Shown here: positions 18,006-27,388 of the stretch, in pieces
How positions within the stretch are numbered: position 1 is the stretch's first letter
Layout: each line of letters begins with the position of its first letter
NCBI GenBank assembly: GCA_013389025.1
Contig: JACAED010000100.1
Coordinates: forward strand, 1 to 48,767
Direction of reading: 5' to 3'
DNA: 48,767 nucleotides
DNA from: Hydrogenophilaceae bacterium
GTDB taxonomy: Bacteria; Pseudomonadota; Gammaproteobacteria; Burkholderiales; Thiobacillaceae
Translations under genes and position numbers: made by a program
The notes under the pieces: model-generated
What the model saw: only the letters and a program-made list of their open reading frames with translations
What the model was told of the DNA's origin: nothing
Databases searched by the model: none

Positions 18006-19105
18006 CAAGCCACTTCCTTCATGTTTGCCGGCAGCCAGGATTTCATCACCGCCGCGATCCGGTCGGCGGCATGGCCATCCCAGTATTCAGGCACCCTGCC
18101 TGCCTTCCCGCCCGTGGTCATGATTTCGGTCACCGCTTTCTTCAATGCGTTGGTATCCAAGCCAATCAGGGTGTTGGTTCCTTCATGCAGGGTGATGGGT
18201 CGTTCGGTGTTTTCACGCAAGGTCAGGCAGGGAACGCCCAGCGCGGTGGTTTCTTCCTGTATGCCGCCGGAATCGGTCATGACCAGGCGGGCAGATTTCA
18301 TCAATCCCAGAATTTCGAGATAGCCGGCGGGCGGCAGGACATGCAGGTTCTTCAGCAGGTCATGCAGGCCGAATTGCTCGATCTTGCCGCGTGTGCGCGG
18401 ATGCATGGGAAAAACCACCGGCAGTTTGCGGTTGATCTCATCGACAGCCTCAAGCAGGGAAGCCAGCGTAGCCTTGTGATCGACATTCGACGGCCGGTGC
18501 AGGGTGAGCAGGGCGTATTGATCGATATTCCTGCCCAGCGTCTGTTCGGCTGGCACCGACTGGGCCAGGTTGCGGAACAGGCTGTCTATCATGACATTGC
18601 CGACGAAATGCACGGCTGCTTCGTCAACTCCTTCGCGTTTCAGATTCTCCAGCGCCGATCGTTCGGTGGTGAACAGCAGACTGGAAATCTGGTCGGTCAA
18701 TACCCGGTTGATTTCCTCGGGCATGCCGCGATCGTAGGAACGCAGGCCGGCTTCGACATGGATGACGGGCACATTGAGCTTGCTGGCGACCAGCGCGCAG
18801 GCGATGGTGGAATTGACATCCCCCACCACCAGTACCGCCGCCGGATTTTCCTGCAACACCACCGGTTCGAACCGCTTCATCACTTCCGCGGTTTGGTGGG
18901 CATGCGATCCAGAGCCGACTTCAAGATGGTAATCCGGCGCGCGTATGCCGAGGTCGGCAAAGAACCGGTCGTTCATGGCCTCGTCGTAGTGCTGCCCGGT
19001 ATGCACCAGTTTGGCCGCAATGCCGGAGTTGTGGAACGCCGTCATGATCGGCGCGATCTTCATGAAATTCGGCCTCGCGCCGACGATGCATAAAACTTGC
19101 GTCAT
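18005..19105 (-). CDS. wecB: UDP-N-acetylglucosamine 2-epimerase (non-hydrolysing)
   Basis: A 366-residue cytoplasmic enzyme interconverting UDP-GlcNAc and UDP-ManNAc, supplying ManNAc-type sugars for the polysaccharide. The N-terminal VLCIVGARPNFMKIAPIM, HTGQHYDEAMNDRFF, EAGLRSYDRGMPEEINR and SGGIQEETTALGVPCLTLR are hallmark segments, and the length is normal. The frame is open upstream to 19354, but the start at 19105 is supported by AGGGAA 7 bases upstream and by homology to the usual N-terminus. It sits between the ATPase and deacetylase genes. Confidence 0.95.
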   Translation of the reverse strand: MTQVLCIVGARPNFMKIAPIMTAFHNSGIAAKLVHTGQHYDEAMNDRFFADLGIRAPDYHLEVGSGSHAHQTAEVMKRFEPVVLQENPAAVLVVGDVNSTIACALVASKLNVPVIHVEAGLRSYDRGMPEEINRVLTDQISSLLFTTERSALENLKREGVDEAAVHFVGNVMIDSLFRNLAQSVPAEQTLGRNIDQYALLTLHRPSNVDHKATLASLLEAVDEINRKLPVVFPMHPRTRGKIEQFGLHDLLKNLHVLPPAGYLEILGLMKSARLVMTDSGGIQEETTALGVPCLTLRENTERPITLHEGTNTLIGLDTNALKKAVTEIMTTGGKAGRVPEYWDGHAADRIAAVMKSWLPANMKEVA

Positions 19106-19127
19106 GACGTTCCCTGAAAACCGGAAA

Positions 19128-20156
19128 TCAGCCCGTTCGCTCGATCGGGGGTTGCTGATCCAGCTCTTCGTTGCCGGCCTGCTTCTCGCTGACCGTAAAG
19201 AGGATCTTGCGCACGATGGGCAGAATACGATTGATGGAACGCTCCATCTGCTCGACCCGCTGGGACAACCTGATGGTTTCCTCGGCCAGCCCGGGAGGGG
19301 GCAGCACGCCAGCGGGAGCCGGAATGTTGGTGGTTTCCTGATGCGCCACCTCATGGCGCAAATCCTCGATCACCTCGGATATTTCATCCTCGCCGAACTG
19401 CTGTTTCTCTTCGAGATATCCAAACAGCATCAGGCGATCGCAAAAGGTATTGATGCGTCGAGGGATGCCCCCGGTGAATCGATGGATGGCCTGATAAGCC
19501 TCTTCGCTGAAGCCTGGAACACCCTTCCAGCCCACCAGGTTCAGGCGATGTTCGATATAACCGCGTGTTTCGTCGGCATCAAGCGGCCCCAGGTGATAGG
19601 ACGCAATCACGCGCTGCCGCAACTGCTGCATGTCCATGCTTTGCAGGATGTTGCGAAACTCGGGCTGCCCCAGGAGAAAGGTCTGTATCAGCGACCGGTC
19701 TTCGTCCTGGAAATTTGACAGCATGCGCAGTTCTTCCACGGCGCGCGGCGTGAGATTCTGCGCTTCATCCACCACCAGCAGGACACGCTTTTTCTGCCGG
19801 GTCGCGGCAACCAGAAAATCCTGGAGGTTCTTGAGCAGGGCGGATTTGCTGATGCCTTCATGTTCCAGGCCAAGCGAGGCGGCAACGCTGCGCAGTGTGT
19901 CGTCGGCATCGAGCTGGGTCGAAACCAGTTGCGCCGCGATGATGTTGCCCTCTTCCATCTGTTTGAACAGATTTCGCACCAGCGTCGTCTTGCCGGCGCC
20001 CACCTCGCCTGTCACGACGATGAATCCTTCGCCCAGCGAGAGTCCGTATTCGAGGTAGGCCATGGCCCGCTTGTGTCCGCGGCTTCCATAAAAGAAACGC
20101 GGATCGGGACTGAGCTGGAATGGCTTGGAGGTGAAATGGTAATAGGACTCGTACAT
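19128..20156 (-). CDS. XrtA-associated ExeA-like AAA ATPase
   Basis: A 342-residue P-loop ATPase of the ExeA/GspA type. The family start YESYYHFTSKPFQLSPDPRF comes first, then Walker A GEVGAGKTT (about residue 50) and Walker B VLLVVDEAQNL (about 130). A C-terminal proline-rich linker and helix end the protein. Members linked to exosortase A (TIGR03015 from memory) are thought to work with the polysaccharide export machinery, perhaps in envelope remodelling or regulation. The precise role is not established. Start 20156 has GAGG upstream and fits the family; the frame is open further upstream but only over the neighbouring beta-barrel gene. Confidence 0.92.
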   Translation of the reverse strand: MYESYYHFTSKPFQLSPDPRFFYGSRGHKRAMAYLEYGLSLGEGFIVVTGEVGAGKTTLVRNLFKQMEEGNIIAAQLVSTQLDADDTLRSVAASLGLEHEGISKSALLKNLQDFLVAATRQKKRVLLVVDEAQNLTPRAVEELRMLSNFQDEDRSLIQTFLLGQPEFRNILQSMDMQQLRQRVIASYHLGPLDADETRGYIEHRLNLVGWKGVPGFSEEAYQAIHRFTGGIPRRINTFCDRLMLFGYLEEKQQFGEDEISEVIEDLRHEVAHQETTNIPAPAGVLPPPGLAEETIRLSQRVEQMERSINRILPIVRKILFTVSEKQAGNEELDQQPPIERTG

Positions 20157-20163
20157 GGCAACC

Positions 20164-21675
20164 TCAGAATCGCATGGTGACAGTCGCTGACAGGCTGTTT
20201 TCCGAAAATTCCTGCGCGCTGTCGCTCGATTCGCGCTGCTGATGCCGGAAAACGAGGGAACCGTTGAGATCGGGCTGGAACTGGTGGGTGACACCCACGG
20301 ACAGGGTATAGATGTCGTCGTCCCGGTTTGATGCAGCGATCAGGCTGCCGTCAACCTGGTTATTGGTCAAGCCCAGTAACGCATTGATCGACGTGTGCGG
20401 TGCCGCCTTGTAATTGAATCCGGCCTGAAAACCGCGGGTCCTGTCTTCTGGCAGCCCCGCAAGCTCCTGATAGGCGCGAGTCGTGTCAAACAGGTCGATG
20501 GACCAGGTAATCCGCCTTTCAGTCCAGGTCATGCCCCCGCGCAGCGTCTTGTTGATGGATATGCCCTGGTCGGTACCCAGGGCAATTGAATTGGGGGGCA
20601 AAACTGCCAGCAACACGCACTCTGTCCTGCCTTCTGGTGGGAACACATTGCTGAAATGAAGAAAAATGCCTTCAGTGCATTGCCATGCATACAGGTTGGC
20701 CGTGTTCCGGATTTGCTGTTCGATATCCGAAGCCCCTTCATCATATTGAAGGTGCCATACCGAGCGATTCATTTTGTGCCTGAATTTCAGCGCGTAATTG
20801 TCGCCGTAGTAACGCTTGCCAAAGGAGGCCTCGAGCGAGGTTCGCCGGCTGGGCGACCAGTCGAATCCGGCTGTCCAGTACTCGCCATCGGTCTTGGTCC
20901 CGGCTGTGGCCGGATAATCGTTATTGTCGTATCCGAATGAACCCCTGAGCCGGAACTTTCGTGTCAACGCATAGCCCAGGGTGGCGCCATAGGATTCGAA
21001 CTGGGTGTCCTGCCTGCCGTCTGTCGAAGCATCGCGCAGGGAATAGTTGAGTCCCCACAATAGATCGTTGAAGCGCGATCCGCTTGTGAAATTGGCCAGC
21101 AGGGCACTGGACGCGATATCGCCGCCGGTGTTTTGCTCGAAGATGGCACCCGACTGGGTAAATCGCAGGACGCCGTCGCCGAATGTGCCAAAGCGTTTGG
21201 TCAGGAAGGGGCTCAGGCTATACGTGCCAACCGTGGAACGATTGCCCGTGTCGAGGCTGCTGTCGCCGGGCGCGCCCAGCAGGGAAGTCAAGGCTTGAGT
21301 GATGTTGGCGCTTCCCTCAATGAAGAGCAAATCTTCTGCCACTTCTGCCTTGCCGGTGGCATTCAGACGGTGGTTGAGATCGTCCGAATCGCTGGTTCCC
21401 CCGCCCCCGATGCGTTCTGTTGCGCTGAGGCCATAGTCCAGGCTGGCCTGTACCCGCCGCGATCCTTTTGACTTGACCGCGATGCCTGGCGTGACCGTAA
21501 CGATAAAAGCGCCGTCGCCGTTTTTTGTCTGCGTGGCATTGTCGGTGAGTATGGTCGTCGCACCGATGGCCGGTTCGATCTGCCAGTCCAGGGCCATCGC
21601 CGCGCCCGGCAGCAAGGCGGAAACCAGCACCGACAACCCGAGCGTCTTGGTTAAATCAGGTGAACCTGGATGCAA
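20164..21675 (-). CDS. XrtA/PEP-CTERM system-associated outer-membrane beta-barrel protein
   Basis: A 503-residue protein with a signal peptide ending near PGAAMA|LDW and a body of repeated alternating-residue strands ending in aromatic positions. It terminates in a C-terminal Phe strand (SLSATVTMRF), as outer-membrane barrels do. It matches the exosortase-linked barrel family recalled as TIGR03016. It is probably the outer-membrane conduit or partner for export of the polysaccharide. The start is a TTG at 21675 with GGGAAA upstream; no ATG precedes the signal peptide. It is 8 bases upstream of the ATPase gene and 4 bases after the kinase stop. Confidence 0.9.
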   Translation of the reverse strand: MHPGSPDLTKTLGLSVLVSALLPGAAMALDWQIEPAIGATTILTDNATQTKNGDGAFIVTVTPGIAVKSKGSRRVQASLDYGLSATERIGGGGTSDSDDLNHRLNATGKAEVAEDLLFIEGSANITQALTSLLGAPGDSSLDTGNRSTVGTYSLSPFLTKRFGTFGDGVLRFTQSGAIFEQNTGGDIASSALLANFTSGSRFNDLLWGLNYSLRDASTDGRQDTQFESYGATLGYALTRKFRLRGSFGYDNNDYPATAGTKTDGEYWTAGFDWSPSRRTSLEASFGKRYYGDNYALKFRHKMNRSVWHLQYDEGASDIEQQIRNTANLYAWQCTEGIFLHFSNVFPPEGRTECVLLAVLPPNSIALGTDQGISINKTLRGGMTWTERRITWSIDLFDTTRAYQELAGLPEDRTRGFQAGFNYKAAPHTSINALLGLTNNQVDGSLIAASNRDDDIYTLSVGVTHQFQPDLNGSLVFRHQQRESSDSAQEFSENSLSATVTMRF

Positions 21676-21679
21676 GATG

Positions 21680-22675
21680 TTATTTCCCGTAACTTCCGTA
21701 ATAGCCGTAATAATAATCCGCGCCGGGAGATGGCGTCGCCTTGTTCAGCAGCATGCTGACTACTTCGCAGGTCTGGATATGGCTGAGCGCCTCACGAACG
21801 GCTTCTTCCGAAGTTTTCTCCGCCTCAACCACCATGACGATCTGGCCCATGTGGGTGGCCAGCACGCTGGACTCGCTGGTGGCCAGAAGGGGCGGCGAAT
21901 CGAAAATGATGATGCGATCGTGATAACGGCTGCCGATGTCCTCGACCAGGTCGGTCATGGCGGAACTCGCCAGTAGTTCGGTGGCACGCTTGTAAGTGCG
22001 CCCCGCGGGCAGGATGGTCAACTTGGCGATGTCCGTCCTGATCATGACATCGGAGAGCCTGAGCTTCTTGTCGCGCAGCACATCGAGCAGGCCAAGGTCA
22101 GAATGAATGCCCAGGTACTCCGGAACACGAGGCCTTGCAACGTCTGCGTCAACCAGCAATACCGTGCGATCCATTTCCATGGCCATGGACAGGGCCAGAT
22201 TGATGGCGCAGAAGGATTTGCCTTCGCCAGGCAGTGAACTGGTCACCATGATCCTGTTGCCGTTCTTCACCCGCGTCGCCCCCTGGCCAAAGGCATTGGC
22301 AATCAAGGGACGCTTGATGATGCGGAATTCCTCGGCGATCTGGCTTTTTTCGGCATCGGGCGTGATCATGCCCATTCGATGCATGCGGGCAAGGTTGATC
22401 GACTGGTACTGGCTGGTGGATTCAGCCGGTTCTTCCGCTTGAGGAACGGGCTCCATCCTGGATTCAGGCGCCGTCCGCACTTCGGACATTGTCCCGACAT
22501 CGGGCATGGCCGCAGACTGTGCCTGATGACGGGAAAGTTCCTTTTGCCTTGCCAGCGCAGCCTCGATGAGGCTTTCCTCTTTTCTGGGTGCATCTTCGGT
22601 TCTGGCTGGCTGAGGAGTCGCACCCTGTCCGGTTGTGCCTCCCAGTTTTTTTGCGGCTTTTTCGATAATGCTCAT
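21680..22675 (-). CDS. XrtA-associated tyrosine autokinase (BY-kinase)
   Basis: A 331-residue bacterial tyrosine kinase domain. Walker A SLPGEGKS is at about residue 147, Walker A' VLLVDADVARPR at about 175, and Walker B IIIFDSPPLL follows. A C-terminal tyrosine cluster (YYYGYYGSYGK) is the autophosphorylation tail. The 90 N-terminal residues are low-complexity and probably disordered. It pairs with the Wzz-like protein encoded 10 bases upstream, and cycles of tail phosphorylation would control polysaccharide length and export. It corresponds to TIGR03018 from memory. The start has a GGGG-containing upstream sequence. Confidence 0.93.
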   Translation of the reverse strand: MSIIEKAAKKLGGTTGQGATPQPARTEDAPRKEESLIEAALARQKELSRHQAQSAAMPDVGTMSEVRTAPESRMEPVPQAEEPAESTSQYQSINLARMHRMGMITPDAEKSQIAEEFRIIKRPLIANAFGQGATRVKNGNRIMVTSSLPGEGKSFCAINLALSMAMEMDRTVLLVDADVARPRVPEYLGIHSDLGLLDVLRDKKLRLSDVMIRTDIAKLTILPAGRTYKRATELLASSAMTDLVEDIGSRYHDRIIIFDSPPLLATSESSVLATHMGQIVMVVEAEKTSEEAVREALSHIQTCEVVSMLLNKATPSPGADYYYGYYGSYGK

Positions 22676-22685
22676 CTGGGTCCCC

Positions 22686-24224
22686 TTATGCAGCTCTGGC
22701 CAGAACCAGATGAAGCGTGATCAATACGCCATACGCACCAAACAGGCTTCCGATTGTGGCAAGAAAGGCCATCAGCCGCTTGCGCCGGATTCTGCGGGTT
22801 TCTTCGGTTTCGATTTTCGTTACGGCTCCCAGCAAGGGCAGGCCGGTGAGTTCTCGCAAAGCCTTGCGATCAGGCACCGTACGACGGATCTGACTGACCA
22901 GGAAGGCCAGGGCAAAACCCGCCACCAGCCCGCCAACGGGGACCAGCGAAATCAGCAGCGGCCGGTTGGGCCATGCAGGCTCCAGCGGGACACGGGGCGG
23001 GTCGATCACGCGGAAATCAACCGTATCCGTTTTGCTTTCCACTTCACCGGACATTGCAGCCGATTCGCGCTTGGCCAGCAATTCCGTGTAATTTGCCTTG
23101 TACACGTCGTAGTCCCGCATCAGCTGGGTGTATTCCTGTTCGACTTGCGGGATCATGTTGGAAGCATTGCGCAAGGCATTGAAGCGGGCGCGGAATTCAT
23201 TGACCCTGGCTTGCAGGGAGGCGACGGTTGCATCCGCTTCGGCGATGGCAATGGTCAGTTGCTGATAGACCGGATTCTGAATCTTGGCACCCGTCGGATC
23301 TTCCTTCTTGCGGGCGGCGATTTCCTGCTTCTTCTGCTCTTCCAGCTTGGCAATCAGACGCTTGGTGGCCTGAATGTCGGGATGCAGGTCGGTGTATTGC
23401 AGACGCAAACGGTCGAGATCCTTCTCGAGCGCCTGGATCCGTCCGTCGAACTCTGAAGAAGTCGGAAGCACTGTTGCCGCCGCGGCAAGTTCGGGTTCCT
23501 CGTCTTCGAGCTGACGCTTGAGCTGATCACGACGGTTGGTGGCCTCGCTCAAATCAAGTTCGGCCTGCTTCAACAGCCCGCCCGCCTGTTCCAGCTTGGC
23601 ATAGTAGTCTCCGCCCTGGCCGGGCATGACGCCGACATGCTTTTGCTTGAACTCCTTCAGGGCATTTTCCGCATCCACCAGCTTTTGCTGATACTGTTGA
23701 AGCTGCTCTTCGATGAATTTTTGTGACGACGCGATGTCCTGCCGGGTTTTGCCCAGGCTGCTTTCCACGAAGATCGTCAACATGGCCTGCACCACCTTTT
23801 TGGCCAGCTCGGGGTTTTTGTCCTGATAGCTCAGGGTATAGAGGTTCTCGCGGCCGGTGTCTGCAATGGAAATCTTTTCGGCCAGATCGTCCAGCATTTT
23901 TTCCGTGTCTTCGGGAGTCTTCGCATGGATGTCGAGATCGGTCATTCGCGCGACCTTTTCCAGCGTCGGCCGGCTGACCAGGGCACGGGTCATCAGCTTG
24001 ATCTGTTGCTCAACTCCCGGGTCGACCGTCAATCCCGACAGCAGCGGCTTGAGCAGCGTCTGCGTATCGACATATACCCGCGCAGAAGCCTCGTAACGAT
24101 CGGGGATCAGATAGACAGCAATCCACCCGGCTATGGAAATCAGCCAGGCCACGATGTCCACATACCACCGGCGATGCCAGATGGCACGGGCGTAAGACAT
24201 CAATTGCTGTACGACTTGATCCAT
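22686..24224 (-). CDS. XrtA system polysaccharide chain-length determinant (Wzz-like)
   Basis: A 512-residue polysaccharide copolymerase. A first membrane segment lies at about residues 22-42 (VAWLISIAGWIAVYLI), then a long periplasmic coiled-coil region (about 150-390). A Pro-rich segment before the second membrane span (PPRVPLEPAWPNRPLL) is typical of Wzz proteins. A third hydrophobic segment closes the C-terminus. It sets the polymer length and works with the separate tyrosine autokinase encoded next. The start at 24224 is chosen because AGGAG lies 6 bases upstream and the family begins with this short cytoplasmic lead; the frame is open 8 codons further. Confidence 0.93.
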   Translation of the reverse strand: MDQVVQQLMSYARAIWHRRWYVDIVAWLISIAGWIAVYLIPDRYEASARVYVDTQTLLKPLLSGLTVDPGVEQQIKLMTRALVSRPTLEKVARMTDLDIHAKTPEDTEKMLDDLAEKISIADTGRENLYTLSYQDKNPELAKKVVQAMLTIFVESSLGKTRQDIASSQKFIEEQLQQYQQKLVDAENALKEFKQKHVGVMPGQGGDYYAKLEQAGGLLKQAELDLSEATNRRDQLKRQLEDEEPELAAAATVLPTSSEFDGRIQALEKDLDRLRLQYTDLHPDIQATKRLIAKLEEQKKQEIAARKKEDPTGAKIQNPVYQQLTIAIAEADATVASLQARVNEFRARFNALRNASNMIPQVEQEYTQLMRDYDVYKANYTELLAKRESAAMSGEVESKTDTVDFRVIDPPRVPLEPAWPNRPLLISLVPVGGLVAGFALAFLVSQIRRTVPDRKALRELTGLPLLGAVTKIETEETRRIRRKRLMAFLATIGSLFGAYGVLITLHLVLARAA

Positions 24225-24283
24225 GAATGCTCCTGGAAAGCAGCCCACTCAATCAAGTGGGCCTGGCCGTTTTGTTATTTTGC

Positions 24284-24907
24284 TCAGAAGAGGCTTTCCG
24301 GAATCACAAGCACGTCGCCGGGCCGCAAATCCACATTGGCGGTGTAATCGCCGTCCTTCATCAGGCTTTCGAGACGAACACCCATTTTTTCCTGCTTGTC
24401 GCCCTCGGTTCGCAGAATATATGCCTTGTTGCCTGCGGCGAAGTCGGTCAGGCCGCCGACGGCAATCATCAGATCGACCAGGGACATGTTTTCACGGTAA
24501 TTCAGCGCCTGGGGCTTGGCAGCCTCGCCCACCACACGGATTTGCTGGCTGAAGGGACCCACACCGCCGCCCACAATGACGGTGACGATCGGTTCCTGAA
24601 TGTATTTGGACAGGGATTTCTCGATATCTCGCGCAAGCTGGCTGGGGGTTTTGCCGGATGCCTGCATGTCCTCGACCAGATTCATGGTCATCTTGCCATC
24701 CGGTCGCACGGGGAAATTGCCCGATACTTCAGGATTTCTCCAGACGAAAACATTCACCGAATCACCCGGACCGATCAGATAATTCCAGTCCCGTACAGCC
24801 GACTTGGCTGGCGCGGGTGGATAGGTCGGCGTATTGGAGCATCCCGCAGCCAGAATCGCTGCGCTGGCGGCGACCACACTCAGGATGATTTTGTTCAGGG
24901 CAGGCAT
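24284..24907 (-). CDS. XrtA/PEP-CTERM system exopolysaccharide export lipoprotein (Wza-like)
   Basis: A 207-residue protein with a lipoprotein signal peptide (lipobox LAAGC, Cys near residue 23). A polysaccharide-export domain follows (YLIGPGDSVNVFVWRNPEVS) and then SLBB-type segments (VGEAAKPQALNY). It forms the periplasmic/outer-membrane export channel component. It is the first gene of the minus-strand exosortase cluster, with AGGAG upstream of its ATG. The 244 bases between it and the divergent mazG-like gene must hold the main promoter, but I could not identify convincing sigma-70 or sigma-54 boxes there. Confidence 0.92.
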   Translation of the reverse strand: MPALNKIILSVVAASAAILAAGCSNTPTYPPAPAKSAVRDWNYLIGPGDSVNVFVWRNPEVSGNFPVRPDGKMTMNLVEDMQASGKTPSQLARDIEKSLSKYIQEPIVTVIVGGGVGPFSQQIRVVGEAAKPQALNYRENMSLVDLMIAVGGLTDFAAGNKAYILRTEGDKQEKMGVRLESLMKDGDYTANVDLRPGDVLVIPESLF

Positions 24908-25078
24908 GATTTCTCCTAAAAAATCGCTTGGAACTGGCCATTATGCCAAAAACACTTCAGGTACTGGGGCCATACACGTCCAAATACCATGTAGCAACAA
25001 GCAGACCAAGCTTAACACATATGATTTTCTGTCTGATTTCAGCCAACTGCCATATCGGGTGCAAACCGGAGCCGGCGG

Positions 25079-25098
25079 TTGACGGACAGGTCTGTCAA
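25079..25098. promoter_or_regulatory. Imperfect 20-bp palindrome in divergent promoter region
   Basis: TTGACGGACA is followed directly by GGTCTGTCAA, so 8 of 10 positions pair as an inverted repeat. It lies between the start of the exopolysaccharide cluster and the mazG-like gene, where a regulator controlling either direction could bind. This is a position-based suggestion only; no known consensus was recognised. Confidence 0.3.
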
Positions 25099-25151
25099 AA
25101 CTCCGACACTTCCGTGAAATTCATGGTTCTTCCATACGGTATCATTCACCC

Positions 25152-25514
25152 ATGTCAAAAGAGACTATCGATTCGCTTGAAACCCTGAAATATCGCATCC
25201 GTGAATTCGCCTTTTCCAGGCAATGGGAGCGTTACCACACGCCCAAAAATCTGGCCATGGCGCTTATCGTGGAAGCCGCCGAGCTGGTCGAGCGCTTCCA
25301 ATGGCTTTCTCCCGAAGAGAGCGAAACGCTGGATTCAACCCGTCGCGAGCAGGTACGGCAGGAAATCGCCGATGTCCTGATCTACCTGACCCGGCTGGCG
25401 GATTTGCTGGAAATCGATCTGCTGGAAGCGGCACGGGACAAGCTCGAAATCAACGCCAGCAAGTACCCCATAGAACAGGCCCGCGGCAATGCCGCAAAAT
25501 ACAACGAGTTTTAG
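25152..25514 (+). CDS. MazG-like nucleotide pyrophosphohydrolase
   Basis: A 120-residue all-alpha protein of the MazG/RS21-C6 (dCTPase-like) family. The metal-binding acidic motif is visible in LIVEAAELVERFQWL and in the later EIADVLIYLTRLADLL. These enzymes hydrolyse non-canonical or excess (d)NTPs to monophosphates. Length is typical of the single-domain form. No strong ribosome-binding site precedes the ATG. It is the first gene of a tight plus-strand set with the ferredoxin gene one base beyond its stop. Confidence 0.85.
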   Translation: MSKETIDSLETLKYRIREFAFSRQWERYHTPKNLAMALIVEAAELVERFQWLSPEESETLDSTRREQVRQEIADVLIYLTRLADLLEIDLLEAARDKLEINASKYPIEQARGNAAKYNEF

Positions 25515-25515
25515 A

Positions 25516-25833
25516 ATGTCCGACAATTCCTATTTCCGGTATCACGTTTTCTTTTGTACCAACCATCGCGATGACGGAGCCAAGTGTTGCGGAGCCGCCG
25601 GAGGGCAGGCCATGCGCGACTACCTGAAAAAGCAGGTCAAGAAGCTCAACCTGAACGGCCCGGGAAAATGCCGCATCAACTCGGCGGGGTGCATGGACAG
25701 ATGCAATGAAGGGCCGCTGCTGGTGGTTTACCCGGAAGGCACCTGGTACACCTATGTGGACGAACAGGATATCGACGAAATCCTGCGCGAGCACCTGCAG
25801 CATGGCCGTATCGTCGAGCGGCTCAAAATCTGA
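25516..25833 (+). CDS. Thioredoxin-like [2Fe-2S] ferredoxin
   Basis: A 105-residue protein with the cysteine pattern of thioredoxin-like [2Fe-2S] proteins: one Cys in VFFCTNHR, a CC pair in AKCCGAAGG, then KCRINSAGCMDRCNEGP. It probably carries electrons in the cytoplasm; the partner is unknown. The ATG at 25516, just after the mazG stop, gives the family N-terminus, so the 9-codon upstream extension is rejected. Its stop shares a base with the next start (TGATG), a sign of translational coupling. Confidence 0.88.
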   Translation: MSDNSYFRYHVFFCTNHRDDGAKCCGAAGGQAMRDYLKKQVKKLNLNGPGKCRINSAGCMDRCNEGPLLVVYPEGTWYTYVDEQDIDEILREHLQHGRIVERLKI

Positions 25834-26489
25834 TGGGTATTTCACTGCCAAATGCCGACGACGATCATCGGCTCAAACGGCACAGACTGCGCATCGACAC
25901 CCCTGGTGGACGCATGGAAACCATCATCGATGACCCGGGCGGCTCCATCAACGATTCCGGTCGCAAGGGCCTGATGCTGATTGCCCACCCTCACCCCTTG
26001 CAGGGTGGCAGCATGGACAACAAGGTTGTTCATACCCTGGCGCGGGTGGCCACCGATCACGACTACGTGGCCGTTCGTCCAAATTTTCGCGGGGTCGGCA
26101 TGAGCGAAGGCCAGTTCGACCACGGTGTCGGGGAAACCCTTGACCTGCTTGCCATCATTGAGTTTGTCAGCAAAAGCTATCCCGGCCTTCCATGGAGGCT
26201 GGCCGGCTTTTCATTCGGCGGCTATGTGCAGCATCGCGTTGCCCGCCACGTGCATTCCGACTGCGTGATTCTCGTCGCTCCCGCCGTCAACCTGTATCCA
26301 TTCGAAGCGCCCACGCCCGGCACCGTGCTGATTCAGGGCGATGAAGACGAAGTGGTGCCTTACGCGGACATCAGGGCATGGGCCGATCATCACCATGTCC
26401 CGCTGACCGTGATTCCTGGCAGCGGACATTTCTTTCATGGCAAGCTGCAGGAACTGAAGCAAGCAGTCAGCGGGCTATGCCAGTGGTAA
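25833..26489 (+). CDS. Alpha/beta hydrolase
   Basis: A 218-residue alpha/beta-hydrolase of the small dienelactone-hydrolase/esterase-like group. The nucleophile elbow GFSFGG (Ser near residue 123), an oxyanion-type [13 protein letters not shown] segment, Asp in QGDEDEVVP and the catalytic His in GSGHFFHG are all present. This family is abundant in proteobacteria next to the same ferredoxin gene; the substrate is unknown. Its 3' end overlaps the ABC ATPase start by 13 bases. Confidence 0.85.
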   Translation: MGISLPNADDDHRLKRHRLRIDTPGGRMETIIDDPGGSINDSGRKGLMLIAHPHPLQGGSMDNKVVHTLARVATDHDYVAVRPNFRGVGMSEGQFDHGVGETLDLLAIIEFVSKSYPGLPWRLAGFSFGGYVQHRVARHVHSDCVILVAPAVNLYPFEAPTPGTVLIQGDEDEVVPYADIRAWADHHHVPLTVIPGSGHFFHGKLQELKQAVSGLCQW

Positions 26490-27388
26490 ATGCGCGCAAT
26501 CTACGCAAGCAATACGGCCCGTCGGAGGTGGTTGCCGGCCTCGACCTGAGTCTTGCATCTGGCGCCTGCCACGGACTGTTGGGACCTAATGGTGCAGGGA
26601 AGACGACAACCTTGAAAATGCTTCTGGGTCTGATCGAGCCCGATGGGGGCGAAATCCGTGTGCTCGACCTCCCCGTACCGTCACTCGCCCGGCAGGCCAG
26701 GGTACGCATAGGCGTCGTGCCGCAGATGGACAACCTCGATCCTGACTTTAGCGTCACCGAAAACCTGCTGACTTATGGCCGTTATTTCGGGCTGAAGGAT
26801 GCTGCAATTCGCGACCGGATCCCCTCCCTGCTCGATTTTGCCGGATTGAACAGCCGGGCGGAGTCCCGCATCCAGACCCTTTCCGGCGGCATGAAGCGGC
26901 GATTGACACTGGCTCGCGCGCTGGTCAACGACCCGGATGTGATTTTTCTGGACGAACCCACCACCGGTCTTGATCCCCAGGCACGGCACGTCATCTGGCA
27001 AGGGCTGCGCAAATTGCTGTCGCGGGGCAAAACCATCCTGCTCACCACGCATTTCATGGATGAAGCCGAACGGCTCTGCGACCGCCTGACCATCATCGAC
27101 CGCGGACGGTCCATTGCCGAAGGCAGCCCGCGCGAACTGATTGCAACACATATCGAATCAGATGTCGTGGAGCTCTACGGTGAGGACGCTTCCGGATGGG
27201 GGCGCCAGGAAGGGATGCTTCATGCAGACCGTATCGAGGAAGCCGGGGAAACCGTGTTCTGTTATACCCGTCACCCGCGGCCGCTGCTGGATGCACTCAA
27301 GGACCGGCCTGACCTGAAATACCTGCATCGTCCCGCCAATCTGGAGGATGTGTTCCTGAAGCTCACCGGCCGGGAATTGCGTGACTGA
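26477..27388 (+). CDS. ABC transporter ATP-binding protein, NodI-like
   Basis: A 303-residue ABC ATPase. Walker [10 protein letters not shown] (about residue 36), the Q-loop in [18 protein letters not shown], the signature LSGGMKRRL and Walker [13 protein letters not shown] are complete. The [15 protein letters not shown] segment is typical of the NodI branch, which together with NodJ exports lipo-oligosaccharides in rhizobia. Many non-nodulating betaproteobacteria carry this pair with unknown cargo, so the nodulation name should not be taken as function. The start at 26477 is set by the N-terminal strand of the domain and overlaps the hydrolase gene. Confidence 0.9.
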   Translation: MPVVNARNLRKQYGPSEVVAGLDLSLASGACHGLLGPNGAGKTTTLKMLLGLIEPDGGEIRVLDLPVPSLARQARVRIGVVPQMDNLDPDFSVTENLLTYGRYFGLKDAAIRDRIPSLLDFAGLNSRAESRIQTLSGGMKRRLTLARALVNDPDVIFLDEPTTGLDPQARHVIWQGLRKLLSRGKTILLTTHFMDEAERLCDRLTIIDRGRSIAEGSPRELIATHIESDVVELYGEDASGWGRQEGMLHADRIEEAGETVFCYTRHPRPLLDALKDRPDLKYLHRPANLEDVFLKLTGRELRD

